From Candidatus Nitrosopumilus sp. (GTDB taxonomy: Archaea > Thermoproteota > Nitrososphaeria > Nitrososphaerales > Nitrosopumilaceae), in the NCBI GenBank assembly GCA_028279625.1, contig JANQNM010000035.1, forward strand, positions 1 through 44,607: a DNA stretch of 44,607 nucleotides, read 5' to 3'. The position numbers and the translations under genes are program-made. The notes under the pieces are model-generated. The model searched no databases. It was not told the origin of the DNA and saw only the letters and a program-made list of their open reading frames with translations. Position 1 is the stretch's first letter. Every line of letters begins with the position of its first letter. Positions 32,712-39,092 of the stretch are shown here, one piece after another.

Positions 32712-33077
32712 TCAGGCAGACAATTCTTGAATTAGTTTTTGTTGCAGAGGAATAATTTGAGATATGACATCTGTAATATTGCAATCAGAGTCAATACTCA
32801 CTAAAAGAAGATCATCATTAGTCAATGGAAAAGTTACTCTAAACAAGTCATCATACAATGCTAGAGCATAACGAGGATAGCCTAGTTTGTGCTTCAATAA
32901 TTTTCTTGAACCCCATCGAATAACAGAGCCTCGAATGCTAGTAACAGATTCTAACTCAGTTAGTAAAGGAGCAGTTCCTTCTCTCATACAACTAGTCAAT
33001 TCAGAGTGATGATAAATTCCAGCAAAACGAATTTTTGAATCTGATTTTAAAATTTCCTGACACGCGTCTTTAAGCAT
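32712..33077 (-). CDS. Small protein of the DUF6659-like family (paralogue 2)
   Basis: 121 residues with the shared plan of the genes at 1384 and 42787: an initial helix, then SDSKIRFAGIYHHSELTSCMREGT, a central helix with RKLLKHKLGYP, strands YALALYDDLFRVTFPL and LLLVSIDSDCNI, and a final helix. The strand order resembles a roadblock/profilin-like dimer but the family name is tentative. It lies directly downstream of the sensory island on the same strand, after an 83-nt gap, so it may be involved in it. Confidence 0.7.
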   Translation of the reverse strand: MLKDACQEILKSDSKIRFAGIYHHSELTSCMREGTAPLLTELESVTSIRGSVIRWGSRKLLKHKLGYPRYALALYDDLFRVTFPLTNDDLLLVSIDSDCNITDVISQIIPLQQKLIQELSA

Positions 33078-33160
33078 TAGATAATTAAGACATTATAGTA
33101 TTAAAGAGATATCACACATTATGAAGCGATGCATGACCAAATTGGAACAAATTCTATAAT

Positions 33161-33661
33161 TTAAGAGTCATTTGGATCTAAACCAGAAAGAATGTTTTCT
33201 CTTACATTTTTCAAATGATTTTTTTGTTTTTCATTTAATTCAGCTTTTTGAAGCAACATATCTACATGAACTATAAGTGACATCAGGGGAGTTTCTAATT
33301 CAGTTTCAGATAATTTTAGAGCATTTGAAAGTTGAGATGAACGTTCTTTTTCTATTTCTTCTAGTAGAATTTTTTCTTGTAATCTTTCATTGTTTTTAAA
33401 AGAATCATCTTCAATATATTGATGAACATTTTTTGCAAGTAATTCATTCATTTCTTCAGCTAACATTGCCAATTGTGATTTTTCTCTTTTCTGAAAGTCT
33501 TGATGTTTTTTACGAAGTTCTTTGAAGTTTACTATCGTGTTTTCATTAATCATTTGCTTGAATTGGTTTGAACGAAGTTTGTTTAGCTTTTTTTGATTTT
33601 CAATCATATGTGCCTGAAATCTCTTGCTTAATTCTTCCAGAGATTCGTAATCGCTATTCAT
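33161..33661 (-). CDS. Coiled-coil protein with a degenerate DHp-like C-terminus
   Basis: A long charged coiled coil fills residues 1-125 (for example KLNKLRSNQFKQMINENTI). The last 45 residues, LSETELETPLMSLIVHVDM, line up with the histidine-kinase dimerisation region ITHELKTPLVPI, but the phospho-His is Thr here. No ATPase domain follows. It overlaps the DHp-only gene by 4 nt (stop/start). It therefore looks like a kinase-derived dimerisation partner that cannot be phosphorylated, perhaps a regulator of the full-length kinase in the same operon. Confidence 0.75.
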   Translation of the reverse strand: MNSDYESLEELSKRFQAHMIENQKKLNKLRSNQFKQMINENTIVNFKELRKKHQDFQKREKSQLAMLAEEMNELLAKNVHQYIEDDSFKNNERLQEKILLEEIEKERSSQLSNALKLSETELETPLMSLIVHVDMLLQKAELNEKQKNHLKNVRENILSGLDPNDS

Positions 33662-33963
33662 TTTTTGTCCTCCAAAACTTCTAATGTTTTAAAAATTGCA
33701 GTAATCAAAACATCAATATTTTTTTTAACAGATTCAAGTTTTTGACGTTGCATGGAGTTTATCTTGCCAAATTTTTCATCTAATGTCATGTCTACATATG
33801 ACTTGATTATTACCAAAGGAGTTCTAAATTCGTGACTCATTGAATTGAGAATCTCTTTATTTTCATAATCTTTTTCTTCTAATGATTGATTGATTTCTTC
33901 TAAAATGATTTTTTCTTGTTCTAGTTCTTTTATAGTATGAGATTTGGATTTTGTAATACTCAT
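33658..33963 (-). CDS. DHp-only protein: histidine-kinase dimerisation domain without ATPase
   Basis: 101 residues. The N-terminal coiled coil contains ELEQEKIILEEINQSLEEK, also seen in the metzincin protein (ELEQEKILLTES). The C-terminal 60 residues are a HisKA/DHp domain with MSHEFRTPLVIIKSYVDM, retaining the phospho-His. There is no HATPase domain and the stop is natural, not a frameshift of the kinase. It overlaps both neighbours by 4 nt. It could accept phosphate from the full kinase and pass it to a receiver, like a phosphotransfer protein; inference. Confidence 0.8.
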   Translation of the reverse strand: MSITKSKSHTIKELEQEKIILEEINQSLEEKDYENKEILNSMSHEFRTPLVIIKSYVDMTLDEKFGKINSMQRQKLESVKKNIDVLITAIFKTLEVLEDKK

Positions 33964-36230
33964 TCTTGTACAATCTCCGCTTTAGATGTAATTTGTAATG
34001 GGAGTTCAAAATAAAATGTAGTTCCTTCACTATTACTTTCAAACCAAATTTTACCACCCAGTCCTTCAACAATTCCTTTGCAGATAACTAATCCCAATCC
34101 AGTTCCGCCATGTTTTCGTGTTTGTGCAGTATCAACTTGATAGAATTTTTTGAAAATGTTAGGTTGTTTTTCTTTTGGAATTCCAATTCCATTGTCTTTA
34201 ACAAAAAATCTAAAGTTGTTTTCTTGCGGAATAATTCCGATCTCAATTATTCCGTTATTTTCAGGAATGAAATCTACTGCATTTCTAATCAAATTGTAAA
34301 AAATCTGTTGCAGTCTCTGTTCATCTGTGTTTACTGAAACATCATCTACAGAATTTGCAAAAAATTGGACATTTTTTTCTTTCAATAAAGGTTGAACGTT
34401 TTTCTTCAAATTTTCCAAAAATCGGGATAAGTTGAAATCTTTTTTGCTGAAAGACAGTTGCCCCATGTCTAATTTCTGAGAATCAAGAATATCGCCTATC
34501 AGACGTTCCAAATTAGAGGCGTTTGAATCAATTGTGTCAATACATTCAAGTTGTTCAGAATTTAGTTCACCTAAACCACTATCTTTTAGCATTTCACAGT
34601 AGCCTCGAATTGGTGTAAGAGGAGTTTTTAGTTCGTGTGTGACCATGGATGCAAACTCATTTTTCAATTGATCAATTCTTCGTACTTCTTTTAATGCATC
34701 CATTAATTTTGATTCATACAGTTTTTGTCTGGTAATATCAGTTCTAACTGCAATATACTGAAACGGTTTTCCGTCTTTTCCTAAAAATGGAACAATTGTT
34801 GTTTTTACCCAAAACTCGTCACCGTTTTTTGCTCTGTTTTTGATATCACCATTCCAAATCTTTCCGGATGAAACTGTTTTCCACATTGTAGCATAGAATT
34901 GTGGCGGATGAAATCCAGATTTTAAAATTCTGTGATTTTGACCAATTAGTTCTTTATCAGAGTATTTTGTAATTTGTCTAAATTTGTCATTAACATAAAG
35001 AATTGTTCCATCAGCATCTGTGATTGAGACGTTTGCTGATTCGTCAAGGGATTTTTTAAAGTTGGCACTTTCTTCAAGTTTTACTTCTAGTTCTTTTTGG
35101 TAAAAGTTTTTGATTTTATCATTAGTTTGGAAGAATTCTTGAAAAGTTTGAAAAGATTTTGTCAGGTCTGCAACCTCGTCATTTCCTTTGATTTTGATTT
35201 CTGTATCATATTTTCCAGAATTAAATTCTTTGAAGGCATCTTGTAGTTTCAAGAGAGGTTTCTGGATCCCTTTAGAGACTAGCCTCGAAATTAAAACAAT
35301 TGATCCAGTAGTAAATAGAAAAATCAATACAAATGTTAGAATTGTTGTATTAGTAGTGCTAAAAACTTCACTTTGATCAATTTTTGCAACCATTCCCCAA
35401 CCCATATGTGTTGGACCCCAACATGCAAGAATTGGCTCGCTTCTATAATCAACAGTTGAACCACAATTACTGATTCCTTGTACAGATTCTCTTATTGGAA
35501 GAGCTCGTGATTCATCGAATTGTATAATTCTAGATAATGCTGCTTCAGGATCATATTTGAGAGGGTGAATAAATTCAGCTCCATTTTCTAGTTTTTGACC
35601 AACTAGAACTTCTCCAGTATCTCCAATAGAAGAATGATCTACAATTAGTGAATAAACATATGACAGATTTACTTCAAAAATCATCAAAAACGTAACACCG
35701 TCAACAGTTTTGGGTAAAACTAAGAACAACGCATAATTTCCTTTTTCATCTTGGTACACATCAGTATAATGGAATTTTGAAAGATCAGATGAAAAATAGG
35801 AGTTTACAGCAAAATCTACATCATCAAAATTATCACGATGGACTTCAGATTCTTCTATTTCAACGAGAACATTCCCAGAAGAATCTGTGATAAGAATTTC
35901 ATTGATTGCAGGCTCAGATTGTAGGAAAAAAACAAGATTTTGCTCAACATTATTTCCTAAAGAACCCATGGAAATTTTATCACTAGTTGACAAAAACCAT
36001 TCATCTGAAAAAATTGAATCTATATCAGACTCTAAATTAGAAAAAAGAAATGTTAATCTGTCATTTTTTAAATCAAAGGCAGTTTGTAATTTCAAAAATT
36101 CAGTGTCACGTAAATCGTTTTGATATTGTTCAATAAACAAAAACATGAAAATAGTCAATGGGATTAAAGATAATCCTAACATTGGAATAATAATTTTTGA
36201 TTGAATCCTTAAAGAAAAAATATTTTTCAT
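33960..36230 (-). CDS. Membrane histidine kinase: dCache - HAMP - PAS - HisKA - HATPase
   Basis: TM1 near residues 13-33, an extracellular two-lobe Cache-like sensor up to about 295 (with PAINEILITDSSGNVLV and GDTGEVLVGQ), TM2 296-318, HAMP, a PAS/PAC domain (NVSITDADGTILYVN ... YIAVRTDITRQK), HisKA with MVTHELKTPLTPIRGY and an ATPase with DNGIGIPKEKQ and GGTGLGLVICKG. All catalytic motifs are present. It overlaps the metzincin gene and the DHp-only gene by 4 nt on each side, so the proteins are made together. The signal is presumably an extracellular small molecule. Confidence 0.93.
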   Translation of the reverse strand: MKNIFSLRIQSKIIIPMLGLSLIPLTIFMFLFIEQYQNDLRDTEFLKLQTAFDLKNDRLTFLFSNLESDIDSIFSDEWFLSTSDKISMGSLGNNVEQNLVFFLQSEPAINEILITDSSGNVLVEIEESEVHRDNFDDVDFAVNSYFSSDLSKFHYTDVYQDEKGNYALFLVLPKTVDGVTFLMIFEVNLSYVYSLIVDHSSIGDTGEVLVGQKLENGAEFIHPLKYDPEAALSRIIQFDESRALPIRESVQGISNCGSTVDYRSEPILACWGPTHMGWGMVAKIDQSEVFSTTNTTILTFVLIFLFTTGSIVLISRLVSKGIQKPLLKLQDAFKEFNSGKYDTEIKIKGNDEVADLTKSFQTFQEFFQTNDKIKNFYQKELEVKLEESANFKKSLDESANVSITDADGTILYVNDKFRQITKYSDKELIGQNHRILKSGFHPPQFYATMWKTVSSGKIWNGDIKNRAKNGDEFWVKTTIVPFLGKDGKPFQYIAVRTDITRQKLYESKLMDALKEVRRIDQLKNEFASMVTHELKTPLTPIRGYCEMLKDSGLGELNSEQLECIDTIDSNASNLERLIGDILDSQKLDMGQLSFSKKDFNLSRFLENLKKNVQPLLKEKNVQFFANSVDDVSVNTDEQRLQQIFYNLIRNAVDFIPENNGIIEIGIIPQENNFRFFVKDNGIGIPKEKQPNIFKKFYQVDTAQTRKHGGTGLGLVICKGIVEGLGGKIWFESNSEGTTFYFELPLQITSKAEIVQE

Positions 36231-37495
36231 ATTTCACACACTACTTGACTTGATTCTCCTCCATCATACAGTAGTTGTATAGCATCAACATTACATTCTG
36301 AAATGTAAGGAAAGTTTGTTTCAATATTTGGGTACATAAGATCTTCTGGTGCAGTAGAGTGTGCTAAACCTAAAGCATGACCAAATTCATGTCTAACAAT
36401 TGTCTCAAATTCACTATTTGAAATAGAATCAACATCAAAGATGGTAATTCTTGACTTTAGAATTTGATTTTGAGATTCATCAGCAATACTGTTTGTCCAT
36501 CCACTAAATCCATCAGCATTTCTTTCATTTTTTAATTCTATAGTAATGTCTCCTTCTCCACCATTAGTGAGAACAAAATTGAACTGATTAGGAATGTACA
36601 AAGAAGTATCTTCTGAGGATGCAGCATTCAAAGCACCACTCCATCCAACATACATTGGAGAGACAGTACCTTTGGGTCCTTTGTGAAGTAATGAATTATC
36701 AATTTCAATTATTTCATTTGATAAGATGACTTTTTTGATAATTTCGACTTTTTCAGAGTCTATTGATTCTTGATTTAAAATATTAACATGGAGCAGGTCA
36801 CCCTCAACTAGCCTCCAAGAAAGGTAGGTATCAATTGTATCCCCACGTAGATTTTGAATAAGATAGCCTGATTTCATAGAGTCTGGATTTGAAACCATAT
36901 AATTTTCGCCCGTTACTGAGGTCATATAGAACGAGTATGGAGCAAGTACTCCAACAAGAAGAATTCCTGCAATTGCAGCAGAGACATATTTCTTTTTGAG
37001 ATTTTTGTTTTCTTTTGATTGATTATCAGAAAGTTCAGAAAGTAAAATTTTTTCTTGATTTGATTCTTTTGAAGATGAAATTTGATCATCTAATTGATTT
37101 TGCAAATTCTTGTTTGTCTTTTCTAGATTATGGATTTTATTTTCCATTTCATTTGTAGACTCAGTTAATAGAATTTTTTCTTGTTCTAATTCATTTATCA
37201 AATGTTTTTTTGTTTGAATGTTTTCTTGAAGTTGTTGTTTTACACTAGAAAGTTTTGAAATCTTATTTTCTAATTCAAAATTAATTTCGTCTAGAGTTAT
37301 TTTTTCTTGTTCGATTTCTTTTGATTCTTTTGATTGGTTTTGAATTTTTTTAACAAGTTGGGTATTTGATTTTTCTAATTCTTTTATTTCAGAATAAAGT
37401 TGTTCTTCAGTTTTTTTTAGATTGATTTCTTTTTCCTCAAAATAACGTAATTGTTCATCTATCTCTGCTTGTTTTTCTTCAGAATAGGATTTCAT
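36227..37495 (-). CDS. Membrane-anchored metzincin metalloprotease with long coiled coil
   Basis: Residues 1-165 form a coiled coil with repeats such as IEQEKITLDEIN, ELEQEKILLTES and SNQEKILLSELS. One TM helix spans about 171-191 (VSAAIAGILLVGVLAPYSFYM). The rest should lie outside: a matrixin-like domain with HEFGHALGLAH at 369-379 (HExxHxxGxxH zinc site) and a Met-turn LMYP at 386-389, plus two late Cys that may pair. Such a type II layout, with a coiled coil inside and a protease outside, in an operon with a kinase and receiver, is unusual. The coiled coil shares its EKI-L motif with the DHp-only protein. Confidence 0.9.
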   Translation of the reverse strand: MKSYSEEKQAEIDEQLRYFEEKEINLKKTEEQLYSEIKELEKSNTQLVKKIQNQSKESKEIEQEKITLDEINFELENKISKLSSVKQQLQENIQTKKHLINELEQEKILLTESTNEMENKIHNLEKTNKNLQNQLDDQISSSKESNQEKILLSELSDNQSKENKNLKKKYVSAAIAGILLVGVLAPYSFYMTSVTGENYMVSNPDSMKSGYLIQNLRGDTIDTYLSWRLVEGDLLHVNILNQESIDSEKVEIIKKVILSNEIIEIDNSLLHKGPKGTVSPMYVGWSGALNAASSEDTSLYIPNQFNFVLTNGGEGDITIELKNERNADGFSGWTNSIADESQNQILKSRITIFDVDSISNSEFETIVRHEFGHALGLAHSTAPEDLMYPNIETNFPYISECNVDAIQLLYDGGESSQVVCEI

Positions 37496-37521
37496 TAGAT
37501 ATCATCTAAAATTCCAATACC

Positions 37522-37887
37522 TCAGTTTGATAGAATTCCTAGTAATTCACTTAACTGAACTGGTTTTTTTAGGAATGAAACAACTCCTTCTTTTCTTGTA
37601 AGCGATTCTATTTCCTCATTTGGGATTGATGATGCAGTTAAAACAACAATTTTGTTTTGTTTTAGCAAGTCTTCTTTTTCTAGAGATTCAATAACATTCA
37701 TGCCACCAAAATCTGGCATTGACATGTCCAAAATTACATAATCAAAAGACTGATTTTTGATAAGATTTAGACCATTAACTCCATTATTAGATACAGTGCA
37801 ATCATAGCCTTTTAGTTTAAGATATCTTTCAAACATTCCAGTAATATCGACATTATCATCGATTACCAACACCCTCATACCATTCAT
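37522..37887 (-). CDS. Single-domain response regulator receiver
   Basis: Receiver without output domain: LVIDDNVD acidic pair, phospho-Asp54 in DYVILDMSMPDFGG, TASS switch, and SFLKKPVQL with the conserved Lys. It is the first gene of the metzincin-kinase run (26 nt before it) and closely resembles the receiver at 38733 (RYLKLKGY and VILDMSMP in both). A TATA-like GGTTATTTATTAC (37905-37917) is about 24 nt before the ATG; ATG 37878 (MRVLVIDD) is the alternative. Confidence 0.92.
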   Translation of the reverse strand: MNGMRVLVIDDNVDITGMFERYLKLKGYDCTVSNNGVNGLNLIKNQSFDYVILDMSMPDFGGMNVIESLEKEDLLKQNKIVVLTASSIPNEEIESLTRKEGVVSFLKKPVQLSELLGILSN

Positions 37888-37917
37888 TACAACGTCATAC
37901 TTTGTAATAAATAACCA

Positions 37918-37943
37918 GTGTGTAACAAAGATTACTTACACAC
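37918..37943. promoter_or_regulatory. Inverted-repeat operator between divergent promoters
   Basis: GTGTGTAA (37918-37925) and TTACACAC (37936-37943) form a perfect 8-bp inverted repeat with a 10-nt spacer. It lies exactly between the TATA-like boxes of the receiver gene (minus, 37905-37917) and the micro-zinc gene (plus, about 37945-37956), so one bound dimer could control both. Confidence 0.5.
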
Positions 37944-37973
37944 TATAATATTTTATGAGCATACACGAATATT

Positions 37974-38114
37974 ATGGATTTGGGCATAGAGAAGTGTATG
38001 TATTGCAATCATGCAAAAAGTTTGCATATTAATGGTTCATGTACCTTTATTCTAAAAGTAGAAAATGATTATTCAAAGCAATTATGCACATGCAATCAGT
38101 GTAAAGTCATCTAA
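37974..38114 (+). CDS. Micro zinc-ribbon protein, 46 aa (not in ORF track)
   Basis: ATG at 37974 opens a 46-residue frame ending at TAA 38112-38114, about 24 nt after a TATA-like TATAATATTTTA. It has CMYCNH near the start, a central Cys, and CTCNQCKVI at the end, enough ligands for a zinc ribbon. It is divergent from the receiver gene across a shared inverted repeat and overlaps the stop of the RHH gene. It may be a small regulator of the island; inference. Confidence 0.65.
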   Translation: MDLGIEKCMYCNHAKSLHINGSCTFILKVENDYSKQLCTCNQCKVI

Positions 38115-38635
38115 ATTTCAGGTAAAACGGGGATTGAGAATTTTACATAATCAGAATTAGATTTTATTGTTCTAATTGGTATTTTTGAAGTGTTCATTAA
38201 ATCTGAAATTGCAGCACTAAAGAAATTTCCCCATTTAGAATTAATTTGGTGTAAAAGTGTACAGTGCAAAAAATCATCTTCATTATTGACTATGAAATTT
38301 TGTCCTTGTGACAAAGACATTCTTTCTAATTCTACAATAATACTATCTAAAGAAATTTCATTATGTGAAAAAAGAATTTGATTTTGAATATCATTTGACA
38401 AAATTTTTGCCAAACTTTTTATCGTATCTTCATTTGATTTTGACAAAAGTGTTCGAACAAATTTTGGACTACACCATAAATAATTTGATGATTGATAAAA
38501 ATCATAATTAGAATTATGCATCGAAAGAATATTTCCAACAAAATTATTCAAATTGGTACCATTGTGTTTTGCTTTTTTATTTAAGTCATCTAAAAGTTTT
38601 TTTTCAATTCTAAATCCTTTAACTATTTTAGCCAG
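38111..38635 (-). CDS. Ribbon-helix-helix protein with extended C-terminal domain, N-terminus starts before called TTG
   Basis: The track starts at TTG 38551 (MNNFVGN), but the frame is open further upstream and reads LAKIVKGFRIEKKLLDDLNK, then KHNGTNLNNFVGNIL, a clear ribbon-helix-helix DNA-binding domain cut in two by the called start. No ATG, GTG or TTG exists in the extension before a stop; the first suitable codon is CTG 38635 (giving MAKIVKGF, 174 aa). An ATG at 38660 lies 27 nt from the TATA-like box but is one base out of frame, so a 1-nt error or frameshift is the alternative. The C-terminal domain (about 110 residues) is not recognised. A TGTAATAC operator array flanks the promoter. 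Confidence 0.7.
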   Translation of the reverse strand: MAKIVKGFRIEKKLLDDLNKKAKHNGTNLNNFVGNILSMHNSNYDFYQSSNYLWCSPKFVRTLLSKSNEDTIKSLAKILSNDIQNQILFSHNEISLDSIIVELERMSLSQGQNFIVNNEDDFLHCTLLHQINSKWGNFFSAAISDLMNTSKIPIRTIKSNSDYVKFSIPVLPEI

Positions 38636-38666
38636 ATATATCAGTCCCTGATAAATTCATTCTGAG

Positions 38667-38718
38667 TTGTAATACGTTGTAATAATATTTAACATTCAAA
38701 AGTATTACAATGTAATAC
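38667..38718. promoter_or_regulatory. TGTAATAC operator array around the RHH gene promoter
   Basis: Four related sites occur: TTGTAATAC (38667-38675), TTGTAATAA (38677-38685, 10 bp later, one helical turn), and a perfect palindrome GTATTACA-A-TGTAATAC (38702-38718). A minus-strand TATA-like box (TTAAATATTATT, 38681-38692) lies between them. Tandem short half-sites are typical of ribbon-helix-helix autoregulators, and this gene encodes one. Confidence 0.6.
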
Positions 38719-38732
38719 ATAATTTGGAAAAA

Positions 38733-39092
38733 TCAAACTAATGCTTGTACCAGTTGAGGAAAACCAACTTTCTTGGATAACAGTGCAGATGCGCCCTTGC
38801 TCATGATCAAATTTTCATCTTCTTTTGAGAAGGGTACAGCAGAATAAACAACGATCTTTTCAGGTTTTTCTGGAACAGCATCTTTTATTTCATTTAGGAC
38901 ATCAATGCCAGAAGCTTTAGGCATGGACATGTCCAAGATTACACGATCATAATGATTGCTCTTTATTTCATCTATTCCACGTTTTCCATCATAAACACTT
39001 GTTGGATAATATCCTTGAAGTTTTAGATATTGTTCTAACACATTACATGTTTCATGATCATCGTCTATTATGAGGATCTTCATATCATACAT
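38733..39092 (-). CDS. Single-domain response regulator receiver
   Basis: Receiver without output domain: ILIIDDDHE acidic pair, phospho-Asp54 in DRVILDMSMPKASG, VYSA switch and a Lys at the SKK position where K-P is usual. The called start overlaps the kinase stop by 8 nt; ATG 39083 (MKILIIDDD) would abut it instead. It is the third gene of the UrtA-like - kinase - receiver operon and is a close paralogue of the receiver at 37522. Confidence 0.9.
   Translation of the reverse strand: MYDMKILIIDDDHETCNVLEQYLKLQGYYPTSVYDGKRGIDEIKSNHYDRVILDMSMPKASGIDVLNEIKDAVPEKPEKIVVYSAVPFSKEDENLIMSKGASALLSKKVGFPQLVQALV

Noticed and set aside
33658-33963. Treating the DHp-only gene as a frameshifted piece of the kinase
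   Set aside because: The kinase next to it is complete with its own DHp and ATPase; the small gene has its own coiled coil, start and natural stop with 4-nt overlaps.
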